DNA of 64,000 nt from Lineus longissimus (GCF_910592395.1 NC_088325.1:6167501-6231500), one strand, 5' to 3'; positions 24,241 through 35,014 are shown, numbered from the stretch's first letter. Numbers and translations: made by a program. Notes: generated from the letters alone by a model not told the origin.

Positions 24241-25393
24241 GAAACAGCGACTGGACTTGAAACGATCTAAAAAAACTAATCAACCTGCAAATGACAGCTG
24301 CAATGACGATGCTGCGAGAAATCCATTGACATCAATCAGGAAACGACCTGCTCATACTTACGCCAACACTGACCCTGATTTCGTTAATGACGCATCCCCT
24401 CACTCAAAACGACCTGCTCATACTTACGCCAACACTGACCCTAATTTCGTTAATGACGCATCCCCTCACTCAAAACGACCTGCTCATACTTACGCCAACA
24501 CTGACCCTGATTTCGGTAATGACGCGTCCACTCACTCAAAACACACAGCCGATAAACATCCCGCACAACCAAGGGTTAAAAGACTCCCCGTTACAGTTCG
24601 TTTTGAGAAGGATCCAGATGAACCTGCGTGCTCTGACAATGCCATGGACATAGATTCGTATGACTACATAGATAATATGTGGCAGAGTGATGCATCAGAC
24701 TCAGATCATAGCCCCGTTCCTGCTTGCCGGACAAGTCAGGCGACGTTGCTGCAGGATGTCTCGGCACTGATCCAAGTTCAGGTTCACCAGGCGGACCAAC
24801 CGGATCAGGTAAAAACCTCCTCTTACGAAAACATGCAAAACTTAGGACATATTGAATCAACGGAATGGCAGAGAGACCAGGAGCAAGAAGGTACATACAA
24901 TGACGTAAGAACCGTCGTCACACAAAGCCAGCCTCAACACAGCATGGCCGAGAGCGGAATCAGTCAAGCAACAAGGCAGCAGGATACCTTAGGTCAACAG
25001 AGCTTCACTGCACGCCAGGCTTATCAGACGGACAGAGATGACGCTTCCTCGCATGAAGGCATGCGTGGGTTCCACCATTATGTCTCATGCGAGGGGGAAA
25101 TGAATCAGACTGCACAGGAGCCTGAAGATAGTTACGACGACGTTAGAATCGTGAGACAGGGACAGTCTGGTCAAAGCACGGCTGAGAGCGGTACAACCCC
25201 TGCTTGTTTAGCAAAAGAATCTACACCATGCAGCTCTAATGATGATGTGGCTGATGACGGTCGACAGTCACTATATGAGCATCTACAACCAGTTTCCAAA
25301 AATGATTATTTAGACTTCAAGGGGCTGAGTGCGGAAGAGCTGAGACCGCGAATGTTATTAAAGGTAAAACATTCTTCCCCGGACTGTTTTTAG
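24241..25393 (+). CDS. Receptor gene exon f: cytoplasmic tyrosine-motif tail
   Basis: Acceptor TTTCCACAG ends at 24240; the first base completes the codon split by the transmembrane exon, and the sequence opens with basic KQRLDLKRSKK, then about 370 hydrophilic residues. Three 22-residue repeats (KRPAHTYANTDP...) carry YANT, a Grb2-type pYxN motif. Further tyrosines: YDYIDN, YENM (PI3-kinase-type YxxM), YNDV, YDDV, SLYEHL (fits the ITIM consensus) and NDYLDF. No kinase or phosphatase domain is visible, so I infer a scaffold-like tail that is phosphorylated and recruits SH2 proteins. The frame stops at TAG 25391-25393, followed at once by AATAAA (25395). A donor-like AAG|GTAAAA at 25363/25364 (phase 0) would instead splice to an exon beyond. 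No homologous named receptor is recognised. Confidence 0.82.
24341..24538 (+). repeat. Three tandem 66-bp coding repeats
   Basis: Units 24341-24406, 24407-24472 and 24473-24538 differ at only a few bases. Each encodes 22 residues, including a YANT tyrosine motif, and length a multiple of three keeps the frame open. The near identity suggests recent expansion or gene conversion. Confidence 0.92.
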
Positions 25394-25394
25394 T

Positions 25395-25400
25395 AATAAA
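25395..25400 (+). promoter_or_regulatory. Polyadenylation signal AATAAA
   Basis: Canonical AATAAA one base after the TAG stop of the cytoplasmic exon. Supports this exon as the 3' end of at least one receptor transcript. Confidence 0.5.
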
Positions 25401-25686
25401 ACCTTAGGAATAACCTCTCGACTCACGATTAAACCGACTTCGAGCAAAGAACGTGGCAAGCTAAAATCGGGAACAAGTTTTGTTATTTCATTAAAATATG
25501 CCATCGTAAAAGATGGGTGTACCCTGGCCGCTGTTATTGGTAGCAACATAATTACACTAAGTCTGTAAGGAATCGATATCATTATACTCATTGACAATAA
25601 CATTGTACTCCATAATCGAAATCAGGGCCATAACTCCTACGTCTATTATAGGGCTGGCCCTAACGATGAAACTCTCACCATTGTAA

Positions 25687-26127
25687 AGCCCGTAGCACAC
25701 TAGCCGCCAACTTCGGCGTTCACAAGCGTTTTTTGCCGCAAGAGTCCTGAACGCCTGAAAAATCATTAGTCTGCTACGAACGGCGTCGGCGAACGCGACT
25801 TGCCCCCACTTGCGGCAACTAAACGCCAAATATCTAACATGTTTGATTTTTGTCGCGTGTCGCCGCGTTTGAACGCAAGAAGAAGCCAGGTGTGCTAGGG
25901 ATTGCCGCCTGAATTGGCGCTGGCGGCGAGGCTATGGCAAATCAGTATGCGTCTTGATGTCACATGATTTCAAAATGGCAGCCTAAAGTGGCGGAAAAGA
26001 CGCTACTGGACGCCGATTCTGGGCAGGTGTGCTCTGACTGGGATCCACTGGCCGCCAACTTCGGCGTCGAGAGGCGTCAGCTGAACGCTTCTTGTCGCCA
26101 AAGTTGGCGGCTAGTGTGCTGCGGGCT
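25687..26127. mobile_element. Harbinger-type MITE
   Basis: 441 bp with 32-bp inverted repeats (25687-25718 and 26096-26127; starting AGCCCGTAGCACACTAGCC) that differ at two positions, flanked by TAA on both sides (25684-25686 and 26128-26130). A 3-bp TAA/TWA duplication is typical of PIF/Harbinger. Non-coding and GC-richer than its surroundings. Confidence 0.82.
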
Positions 26128-26130
26128 TAA

Positions 26131-27871
26131 CCATCGCGTGCCGAACATCCACTTGTCAACAAAAATGATACGGGATCGAATTAGTAATTGAAGGTTTACC
26201 AAAATCCGCTGAATATAACTGAATTATATTTAAAGTAATGATTCAAGTGCATATGGAGTGTGATGTACGTTTTCTATGTCCGAAATACGTGTATGCTAAT
26301 TTACGCGGTGATGGTGTCTCAAACAGGAAATCATTTCTATCCGCAAATCTGCGCAAGAGAGCTGAAACTTGTTACCTTCCTTAGATCCTGCACTGTGATG
26401 AAATAGACGTGGGCTCGCTCTACCAGTTGTCTGCATGTGGTCTATATATTTAGATAGATGATATCATCACGGCAAAGCCAGCACAGCAGGAAGCAAGATA
26501 TCTCACTCCAAGAGCAAAGATAGATTTAGTATAAAGACAACACCACAGCTTTCCCAAGCAGTCAAGGTAATCAGGATTATAAACAAAACACATCAGGAAA
26601 GACATCGTTGATGCTGAAAAGTTATCTAGCGCTGATAAGCCGCGATGTGGACACATATTATGTTATTTACTGGTATTATCTTTGCCTATCTTGTTTCTTT
26701 TTGGTTTCTCACTCAACTCAAAATAGATTTATAGATAAACGCATAACTTGTAAAAGTTTTTTCAGCTAAATATAATTTCACAACTCATGGTCAGTTCCGA
26801 GTGATTCTATCAAATGGTCAACATGTGTTGTTGGCCATTTCCTCTAAGGAATTCATACCGAACTGGCGGTAAAGGTAAATGGGAAAGCTAAAAAATAGGC
26901 CGAAACACAGGTGCCAGCGGAGGGTTTGGGCAAATTGAGACATTTGACAGTAGGTTTTGCGTGTACACAAAAGCGCGCGGACGTAATAGCCCGCGTTAGT
27001 GGATATTTAAGGACTTGGCAGGGCGTTTGGTACCAGAAACGTCCATGTGGTTCGGCAGGACGTTTCCGCGTAGTTCGTGTAAGTCGTTCTACATGGTTTT
27101 CTCACCAAAAAAAAATAGTAAGGAAACTTACATTTATCTCTATTTTCGATTCAGAGGGTATAATTCGACTTCAAAATAATCCAGTGCACTTTTATAAAAA
27201 AGATCATAGCAAAGAATAGAACAATTTAAAGTTAAAGTCAGTGAAATTATAATAATGTGAAAAAAATGAATTGAAAAAAGGAAAATAAATGGAGTCGAAC
27301 CCACGATGTATTTGGCAAAATACATGCCATGCCAGCAGTGCTATTGAGTGAGCTAAACTGGACAATTCGGATAATTGCGTCTAAGTACTCATTTGACCAA
27401 TAGAAAAAAATTAGGTTCGCTTTTCGTCACACTTGATACAATCGATAAAAATGTTTGAGGCCGACAATGCTATTGAAAATCCCGATTTTGGGGATATACG
27501 TAACTTAATTGGCATTATCATATAGCTCAATAAGACATGCTTTGCTTGATGGTGCTATTTTTGCGAATAACGTTCTCTAAGACGAGTATGGAGGACTAAT
27601 GCAACCAAAAAACCTTATCAAAATGATTTTCGTCCGCCACTGCTTGGATATTTGGTCCCCCATTTTGGGATATTTTGTCACACTCCGGGATGTGCGGGCA
27701 CATTCCTGGAGCTCTTTGCTGTTCGAATGGTATAAAACTGCAAATTATTTTGTTTCCGCTAGCAGACGACTGAACATCCCTCGTTTTCGTGGGATGTTCG
27801 GTCCTATAACCCCCGACCCTTGGTGTTCATTGACAAATACCTTACAAGTTCTCAAAAACTATTAACCCAAG
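26131..27871. other. No gene recognised
   Basis: AT-rich intergenic sequence. Open frames up to about 100 codons (26911-27219, 27599-27865) show no domains. A tRNA-like stretch within it is listed separately. Confidence 0.5.
27288..27372 (-). repeat. tRNA-like (SINE-head) sequence
   Basis: On the minus strand it has A-box-like TTTAGCTCACTCAATAGCA and B-box GGGTTCGACTCC, the internal promoter boxes of tRNA-derived SINEs, but stems are poor. Probably a SINE remnant, not a functional tRNA. Confidence 0.45.
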
Positions 27872-28226
27872 GCCAAATTCTATATACTCCAAAACGTCGA
27901 ATACAAGGAATGAGGCTCCGCCCCAAATCAATACAATGGCTTTGAATGGGGATGGGCCAATAAGTCAGGTATCATTCCTTTATCAATGGCATGGGCCAAT
28001 GGTGTCGCATGTGTTAAAATAACGCTCTGATCTCGGCTGACATTGATGGTGAAACGAAATCAATATCACTGGTATAGTCGGCCCATTTCTTCTGATAAAA
28101 GAGACCCATTGTGTCGTTTCTTTAGAATTGAAATTGAGGTTTTCGAATCTCTCCTCCATTGTAATGATTGGGGGCGGAGCCTCATTCTTTGTATTCGCGG
28201 TTTTAGAGTATGTACTCTATCCCTGG
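27872..28226. repeat. Inverted repeat around a GGCGGAGCCTCATTC core
   Basis: Arms of about 70 bp at 27872-27945 and 28156-28226 are inverted and imperfect (core GGCGGAGCCTCATTC..TGTATTCG). The right arm lies inside the repeat shared with 42 kb; the left arm does not. Confidence 0.6.
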
Positions 28227-28676
28227 AACTATAACACCGAGACAAAGAAAAGCACTACGCCCAACTTAATGGTGAATGTTCATGACCCCAGCAAAAGCCT
28301 ATTTAGAGCAAGGCCTATCAGTCATACCTGGTCAAATAGCAGAAGATGAGGTCTAGGCCTGGGTTGGTCCGTGTTGATTACGACAGCCTCCTTAAGTCTT
28401 ATTTCATGCATAAACCAACCAGAAATAAGCAGGTCATAATTGTAAGTCATGGTGAATATTAATTGACCGGTTCGGGGTGGAGTTATCCGATGGTATAGTT
28501 CCAGAGATAGAGTATAAACTATTATTATATTATAGTACCATATTCTAGGCAACTACATGCCTAAATGGTTGGAATATTTTGCCAAACCACAGGTTTCTAA
28601 AATCGAGGAAGTCAAACACGTTTTTGACAAACGGGCACTTACCTTTCCACACGTTCATAACCTCCGTTCTGCCAAA
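28016..28676. repeat. Repeat A, left part (copy of 42076-42730)
   Basis: Nearly identical to 42076-42726 from TTAAAATAACGCTCTG to CATAACCTCCGT, with a handful of differences. Followed by a minus-strand LINE that separates it from the right part of the same repeat at 30820. Open frames within it recur in the other copy only because the DNA is so similar. Confidence 0.85.
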
Positions 28677-28683
28677 GGTGTAT

Positions 28684-30815
28684 AATATATATATACATAT
28701 ATACATATATATATGTTTATTCGTACTACTTTCCGTTGTACAGATAACAAAAAATAAGGTGCAATAAGACAATACAGAGTTGGGTGCAAATACAAGTTTA
28801 CGATAAGGCAAACAAAGTAAAAGGTAAGACTGAGAGTCGAACCCGAAAACCTCTCATTCTTGGAGATGATCCTGAATAAGTTACATTAGTATCTTGAACT
28901 ATCACAATAAAACTAACACCAAAAACAATACTCCATCAAATCAACCTGTACACAAAAAGTTAATTATCGTGTCTATTTCCTCTTTTGTGAGAATATGATT
29001 CCCTGCCTCCCGCATTTCAAGCAATTCCCTAACTTGGATGGCAACCCTATTATGCCCCAATCCCCAAAATTCCCTATTGATGTCCCTTAGCATTATACAT
29101 TCATCAGGCAGCTGATCCCTATTCCAGTTGTACTTTTGTAATACCATAGTTAGACTTTTCCCCACTGATGAGACGCTCCCGGCAAATAATAATCCAACTG
29201 TAACCTTTACGAGTGTATTTCCTGATTTCCGCAGTCCTTTGATGAATTTTACGAACCTTTTCTCCAATTGAGTTTGAACGCTACAGTCCTTTATAATGGC
29301 TGGTAACAGGTCATTATGAGTGCGATATGGCAAACACAAAATCTGACGAATACATTTACGCCATGCAATATACAATTCTTCCACGTATGGTTTTGAACAA
29401 TCTAGCAACTGGTAACCATACAGCGGCATACAAAAACTTTTGAATAACTTATATCTGATTTCAAAGTTGGCGTACCTAAACTGAGCCATAAGCATGTTGG
29501 TCCGTTTGTACAGATCATTAACTAAAACCTGAACCCTACTCCGACGAACATCAGGACCAAGAAGAATGCCCAAATGAATTTCTTCATTAGAAATTTGAAC
29601 CCTTGTACCCTCAAATACAATCTCCCCTGGCGGGTCATGTGACCCGAAGACTAAATATCTACTTTTAGATGCGTTGAATGATATTCTGAATGCAATAGAA
29701 AATTGACGAGCCGTGTTTAGCATCTTATTTAACCCATAGAACGATGGTGCTAAGAGAATAACATCATCGGCATATGCAAATATACCGCAAAAAATGTTGC
29801 CAACATGGCAGCCGAAACCGTCAGTTTTTATACTCGTAATAAGCTCATCCAGATAAATTCCAAAAAGAACGGGGGAGAGCACCCCACCCTGCTTAACTCC
29901 ATTGGATACAGTAAATTCACCAGACATATGCTTCCCCCACTGAACCTGTACACGTTGTTGTGTGTAGATGTTGGCTAATAGCCTAGCCGCTAATGGACAT
30001 AGCCCTTTTTTGATCAAAATTCGAAATAGCTTCACAAAATGAACACAATCAAATGCTTTGCTTGCATCAAGCATTACGCAATACACTGCGGTGTTGCAAC
30101 CGTTATAATAATTAATTACTTCATTTATAGCCGTGCTACACGTAGCTGTGGAGAGACCTGCCTTGAACCCAAACTGGGCATCAGATGTACTTAGCTCATT
30201 CTCGTACTTTTTTAGGAATATATTATCCATTATTTTGCCAATAACGCTACTTAGCGAAATACCTCTATAATTATCGGACGTATTCAAAGACTTTCTACTG
30301 TTTTTTGGAATTGGAACTACTTTAGTTCGAACAAACCCCATCGGGCAATATCCGTGACTCATCATGGAGCTCACTAAAAAAGACACGTAAACATGTAATA
30401 AATGATCCCCATTTATAAAGTGATCCGACATAATTTTGGGGTTACTGTCTTTTTTACCTCGCTTCAGACACTGTACTCCCTTCATAACTTCGTGCACACT
30501 CAATACATGATCATGATTATTGTCAATACAATGTCTGGTAATACTCGTATCAATATCTATCTTCACATCATTCATCTCATTTATATCATACGATACAGAA
30601 TTATACAAACGTTTAAACTTCTCACCAAAAAGTTCACAAGTTGCGTCCGTACCCTTCACATTATCCATACTAGAAGGGAGTACAGTGCCTTTTCCTTTCA
30701 CCTTTTTTATTTCTTTCCAGAAGTCGTCATTCTTGTTATTACCTAGGGACTCAGCTAATTTATTTGCAGCAGTCCTTTCCTGATTTTTCTTATTTCGTCA
30801 GTATGTCAGCTCTTT
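28684..30815 (-). mobile_element. 5'-truncated LINE, family 1, copy 1
   Basis: Minus-strand non-LTR element inserted in repeat A. Its 3' end is an AT dinucleotide-rich tail (28684-28713), and its 5' end lies near 30815, before the endonuclease region. Comparison with the uninterrupted order at 42700-42960 locates the insertion beside the shared GTGTATAAT/GTTAGCTC sequence. A diverged relative lies at 36905-38095. Confidence 0.82.
28941..30797 (-). CDS. LINE reverse transcriptase (5'-truncated ORF)
   Basis: Open frame of about 618 codons without internal stop on the minus strand. RT motifs in order: VVPIPKNSRKSLNTSDNYRG, motif A YCVMLDASKAFDCVHFVKLF, motif B VKQGGVLSPVLFGIYLDEL, motif C FAYADDVILLAP (catalytic YADD, near 29760), then the thumb region and a C-terminal region ending ILTKEEIDTIINFLCTG at 28941. 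No endonuclease is present, so the ORF is a 5'-truncated copy; the frame stays open to 30797 without a natural start. The protein would copy element RNA at a nick in target DNA. Clade not assigned: motif text resembles I/RTE-type rather than CR1. Intactness suggests recent insertion. Confidence 0.85.
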   Translation of the reverse strand, partial: RNKKNQERTAANKLAESLGNNKNDDFWKEIKKVKGKGTVLPSSMDNVKGTDATCELFGEKFKRLYNSVSYDINEMNDVKIDIDTSITRHCIDNNHDHVLSVHEVMKGVQCLKRGKKDSNPKIMSDHFINGDHLLHVYVSFLVSSMMSHGYCPMGFVRTKVVPIPKNSRKSLNTSDNYRGISLSSVIGKIMDNIFLKKYENELSTSDAQFGFKAGLSTATCSTAINEVINYYNGCNTAVYCVMLDASKAFDCVHFVKLFRILIKKGLCPLAARLLANIYTQQRVQVQWGKHMSGEFTVSNGVKQGGVLSPVLFGIYLDELITSIKTDGFGCHVGNIFCGIFAYADDVILLAPSFYGLNKMLNTARQFSIAFRISFNASKSRYLVFGSHDPPGEIVFEGTRVQISNEEIHLGILLGPDVRRSRVQVLVNDLYKRTNMLMAQFRYANFEIRYKLFKSFCMPLYGYQLLDCSKPYVEELYIAWRKCIRQILCLPYRTHNDLLPAIIKDCSVQTQLEKRFVKFIKGLRKSGNTLVKVTVGLLFAGSVSSVGKSLTMVLQKYNWNRDQLPDECIMLRDINREFWGLGHNRVAIQVRELLEMREAGNHILTKEEIDTIINFLCTG

Positions 30816-31965
30816 CGTATGTTAGCTCTACCCGTACCCAGGCGGTTGTTGGTGACGCAACCATATTGCATATAAAGATTTTGCACCGCAGCGGCCCAAA
30901 AACACTTTTAATGAGGTGTGGGTGTGAAATTCAATTATCAACTAGCAATAAAACGTGCTCCGCACGGAATTTGCGGCATTGCCACAGAGTGTTCGGTAAT
31001 TGGTGGAAGGAATATATAACCAACAGAGAGAAACATTTGAATTTCATATTGATCATAATTTGGCCATTATTTGCGCCTTGAAAAGAACAATATATACTGG
31101 TTATTTAAAAATATATACTGATAAGATACCTTTAATTGAAACATGTTCCCCCTGAAAGTTTAACCGAGTCCTTTTGGGATGTCAAGGTTCGGTGAAGCAT
31201 AACAATTGCACCCTATTTTAAGATGGGACGAATGGCTGGCATGCCGTCGGAGTCATTAAATTACATGTAAGAATTCCAATGGGATAGTCGTCCTTTTGCG
31301 TTTCGTCATCAGGAACTGGCCTATCTGCACACAAATACGTTGTGGAGGAGCCCTGCAAATTACTTATGAGTATATCATTGATTTTGAGGATCTGTTCGTG
31401 TGTTGGCGATTGTTTAGGTGTAGGCATATGTCCGATCAAATCCCCGCAACAAACTGTAATGACTGCTTTGACAATCTTGGCATTTTCTAGTATGATGTGA
31501 CATTCCGATGGGGTTTGAATAGAATCTGTGAACATGGTGGGACTATGTAGTTGCCGTTATATTGCATATGTAGGCCTAGCTAAGTTGTCCGTTTCGGAGT
31601 TGCAGGCGTACATATTGGTGCTAGTCGAGGCTCGGCATTTATATTACATTAGTTTGTTAAACTAACAATAGGCAGCGCGCACGTGTCATGTCGGCCTGAC
31701 TTTGTCGTTTTCTTTGCCTCGAAAGTAACATTTATCTGGTTTTATGGGCACTTATGCACTTTAGACGAGGTCGAATTCCGGTCCATTCTCAAATTTAATG
31801 TAAAAGTGCGTATAAAGTATCAAAACAATCAGAACAGCCATAGTTTGCAAGTTTTGCTTATTACAGAAAATGCTATTCACTTATACATGTATATACATAT
31901 ATTCACTAGATAATGATAATAATCACAAAAACAATAAGAATCTCGGAAAAAGTAAGGAAAAAATG

Positions 31966-32034
31966 ACTCTGCGGGTTTCGAACTAGGGTCGCTGGCGTGT
32001 TAGGCCAGTGGCTATACCATTAGACCACCAGAGT
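31966..32034 (-). pseudogene. tRNA-Val(AAC)-like pseudogene
   Basis: The minus strand has a 6-bp acceptor match (ACTCTG/CAGAGT), a perfect anticodon stem CTGGC/GCCAG around CTAACAC (anticodon AAC) and a TTCGAAA T-loop. The T-stem (CCTAG against CCCGC) does not pair. An almost identical copy lies at 59711-59779. Probably a tRNA-derived repeat. Confidence 0.5.
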
Positions 32035-32064
32035 TCTTAGAACTACTGGCGTGATCTTGCATGT

Positions 32065-32286
32065 ATTCGTGGTACTGCACCCGCATATCTCCAGGAACTT
32101 CTTCATGTTTACCAACCAACTCGCAGCCTCCGGTCATCTGATGGTCTGTTGTTGGTTGAGCAAAGGGGAAGGGTATTGTCCTATGGTGGCAGAGCTCTTC
32201 AATGTGCTGCTCCAACCATGTGGAATCAACTCCCTGCCAATAACAGTAAGGTCGAGAGCACATCTGATTTTGCATGTTTTGCATGT
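32065..32286 (+). pseudogene. L2/CR1-like ORF2 C-terminal fragment
   Basis: One frame reads RGTAPAYLQELLHVYQPTRS and then GRVLSYGGRALQCAAPTMWN, the conserved C-terminal end of L2/CR1-like ORF2 proteins (compare APYLWNRLP at 7048-7284). Truncated on both sides. The repeat B copy preserves only the first 20 codons before the break at 59867. Confidence 0.75.
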
Positions 32287-32710
32287 TCGCCTGGCCAGTT
32301 ATTCATACGAAAAAACTCTGTCTCTCAGTATTAATTTCATTCGTAAAAAACACACGAAAAACAGTTTTTGCGCTGAAAATATGGATTGGAGACGTATCTG
32401 AATGGCTTTACGGATAAAATCTACATGCACATACGAAAAATTAGGAGATTCCATCCAGCGGTTAAGGCGGTGGTAGACATAAAGTTACTTTTACCAGTTC
32501 TGGTACTAATAAATAGATTAGCTCACTTAACTATGCCACCTAATCATAACCCCATTCCCTATTTTGGGAAGCCCTAGTATTTCTCAAAAGTTTTTGCTAG
32601 AATGTTGACCTTTCAGGGAAAAATTGGACAATGTCGGACTTTAGTCTGAATATTAAATCGGGAAAAACTTAGAGTAACCGTTAGAAGTCGGAAAACGCCT
32701 ATTACTACGT

Positions 32711-33690
32711 GTCCGTATTAAGTTCATGAATCAAAAAAGAACTGAAAGACACCTCCGTGGCTTAATGATAGTCCGAAGCGGTTCGAAAATTTAGACTTCT
32801 CTTGTTCGTCCTCCCGAAAAGACACTGGCACCCCTGGAGACGGCAACGGACAGAACATGGTTGTCAAGATTGTGTGTCTTCGTTAGTATAACCGAAGAAC
32901 GGTGCTCAATGAGCTACACTGGCTTCGCGTTAAAGCCTGCATATAGGAGTTATACGAACATACACATTTCGTGGTAAAAGTTTGCTTTTGGAGCATGCTG
33001 CATTTTGCATTGCATTGTTTAGTCCAGACACTTTACACAACCTTTCGAAAGCAATTATGTGGCCAAGATTACAAATAAGCATGTTCTGTTCACATTGTTC
33101 CCTGCTGACTTATCAGCGGTGAATATCAGTGAAGGATGGATATACGCACAACGACGGTGGATCGGCATGCATTTTTCGAGAATGTCCAGGAACTGCCGTG
33201 CAAAAAGGATAAGGGCAAATAATTTTGATTCGGAAAAGAAATAATGGTTGCCAAGATCTGACTTCGAAAAATCAAAGATGGCGTCCATTTCTGTTGAGGT
33301 CCATGTGTGGAGGTGGCAACTTGTAAGTACGACGGAAAGCTGCCATAGATACAAAGTGCTACTGCAATTATTGCCCCGGGGCAATCATATCCTTTGTGTG
33401 CATGTATGTGCACTATCATTGAGCTGATTGCTACATCGAAGAGGTTTTAATTGCACCATTGCAATTAATTGTACCAATTTACCTTACTATTATCATGGTC
33501 ATCATTATCATCATTTTCCAAGACAACAAGCCAATATAACAACTGATACATCATCTCCAAATATTATGTTGAAAGTAAAGCTGCCCGAACCTTTCAAAAT
33601 TATTGGCCATGTTTTAGCTTATTGATTGATAAATACTCATCTGCACAAATAAATAAATTACACATGGAGAGGATTACTGGCGATACATTA
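32711..33690. other. No gene recognised
   Basis: Intergenic sequence with short open frames on both strands (33055-33419) but no domain or splice support. It precedes, on the + strand, the 3' end of the minus-strand cysteine-rich peptide gene. Confidence 0.5.
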
Positions 33691-33693
33691 GCT

Positions 33694-33699
33694 TTTATT
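33694..33699 (-). promoter_or_regulatory. Polyadenylation signal of the peptide gene
   Basis: AATAAA on the minus strand, about 180 bases after the stop codon of the cysteine-rich peptide gene (33878). Confidence 0.45.
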
Positions 33700-33877
33700 A
33701 TGTTTCACTTTCGATATAGAGCAAACATTTGGTACATGGATATTCAAAATATGGCACTATCCATTATAATGTAATGAAATATAAACCAAAATTAATATTA
33801 CAGTAGAAAATGATCTGTATTTAGCTTCTCCCGTTTTACAATGTTGTTTCTAATCGCCAAGGTAATGGAGCTGCTAT

Positions 33878-33998
33878 CTAGTGCCTCTCCCGGTGACATG
33901 GTTGCGACACACGTGTGCATTGCCAACCATTGCGTAGACAACACCTCATTTGGCCGTCGCATCGATAACTGTGGCGGCACCACATATTTTCTCTTAGC
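33878..33998 (-). CDS. Secreted six-cysteine peptide, exon 2 (mature part)
   Basis: Minus-strand exon; acceptor TCTTCTTTCAG ends at 33999 and the stop TAG is at 33880-33878. Its first base completes the codon split at the end of the signal-peptide exon (35015). It encodes 39 residues after the split alanine, with six cysteines in the order C-x5-C-x5-CC-x6-C-x6-C, the C-C-CC-C-C framework of inhibitor-cystine-knot and some antimicrobial peptides. It is strongly basic: eight Arg and three His against three acidic residues. A longer open frame in another phase covers the same bases but lacks this pattern. Function is inference: a secreted defence or signalling peptide is most likely. A venom-like role cannot be judged from sequence. 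Confidence 0.72.
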
Positions 33999-34429
33999 CT
34001 GAAAGAAGATCATTCATTTTTAAGACTGCCATCTTCGGGACGAGTCATGCTCAAAAGCAATGATGAAATAGAAAAAGCTACATGCCGTACAATTCAACTG
34101 TTTACGCTGGGCCTTTATCATTCATCACACAAGAAGGCAGAGATAACCCCGTTTTTTTTCATGAACACCATTTCAACGAATTAAGGCGGACACAGACTAC
34201 ACACTGTTTAAAGTTCTAGGTCACCAAGTATTGAAGGCAGATGTGGCCAAGTTGGTCAAGTAGCTAAACAGTGCACAGACAGACTAACATCTAACTCTCT
34301 ATTTTAATTGAATCCATGCATCTGCGGTGGGCTACCCAAGAATAAAATCCCCTTGACCTTGATGATTCTGGAGGGAAAATACAAAGATAGCTACTGTTGA
34401 TATGCTGACAGTGCTTGTCCAGAGCAAGA

Positions 34430-34535
34430 GAAGGGCAATTTCGATTTTATTTAGAGATTTGATATGCTTGTTCTTGTATTCTTTTGACGTGACATCCCAT
34501 ATCCCTGGTCGATCCTGTACCAGCTCTATGAATTT
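34430..34535 (-). pseudogene. MADF (Myb/SANT-like) domain fragment
   Basis: Minus-strand residues FIELVQDRPGIWDVTSKEYK and NKHIKSLNKIEIA match the first half of a MADF DNA-binding domain (hydrophobic I-E-L-V, a Trp after the R-P-G, S-K-E-Y). An acceptor-like GCAG precedes it near 34573. The sequence after EIA is not MADF-like and no donor is evident. It lies in the intron of the peptide gene, on the same strand. Such proteins are host regulators or are encoded by PIF/Harbinger transposons. A decayed transposon fragment is likely. Confidence 0.4.
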
Positions 34536-35014
34536 GAAGGTTTCCGCCGTAGATATGTTACAAGTATCTGCCAGAGCTCCTCTTCTATTCAGTATACAGG
34601 ATGCTACTGACCAAATGCCCACTACACAGATCTCCAGCATCTTCAGACACAGGAATGCAATCTGGTATCACTCAAAACACCAGAAATAGACCTATTTTGA
34701 GGTCATTACCATTGACCAACTCAGTTTAGACACCAACACACCTGTCAACAACAGGCCAAGATAAACAAATTGCTTGGCAAGAATAGAGCAGTCTCCCTCA
34801 GCGGCCAACACTTGGCAGAGTACCTCCCCGGTATTAAATTACTTTGCAAAGAAAAGTTTGTGGACCAGACACACTGCCATGGAAGTTACCTGAAGGGATG
34901 GTATCAATTAAAACACTTTAGATAGATGGTAGTCTGTGTCCCCCTTTGTAGTGAATCCATCTCGGGATAATTATGGCATTACCACCAAATGAATTACATA
35001 AACGTTTTACTTAC

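Larger units (their letters stand above)
30820..32710. repeat. Repeat A, right part
   Basis: From TGTTAGCTCTACCCG on, near-identical to 42957-43097 and then to 58704-59867 (which together form repeat B), and diverged from 10190-11970. Includes the tRNA-like and L2 fragments at 31966-32286. The part after 32110 has no counterpart in repeat B, because that copy is cut off at 59867. Confidence 0.85.

Noticed and set aside
24341-24538. 66-bp repeats as a CRISPR-like array
   Set aside because: No spacers; the units are contiguous and coding. The 34-bp and 19-bp repeats in the viral cluster are likewise contiguous.
27599-27865. 88-codon + strand open frame
   Set aside because: No signal peptide, domain or splice evidence; surrounding sequence is repeat-derived.
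28043-28349. Open frames matching ones at 42104-42410
   Set aside because: The match reflects near-identity of the repeat DNA. No domain or codon-position bias was seen.
31966-32034. Functional tRNA-Val
   Set aside because: The T-stem does not pair, and the copy lies within a dispersed repeat.
33798-34013. 71-codon minus-strand open frame over the peptide gene's second exon
   Set aside because: It includes intron sequence before the acceptor and lacks the cysteine pattern. The spliced frame, in another phase, is better supported.
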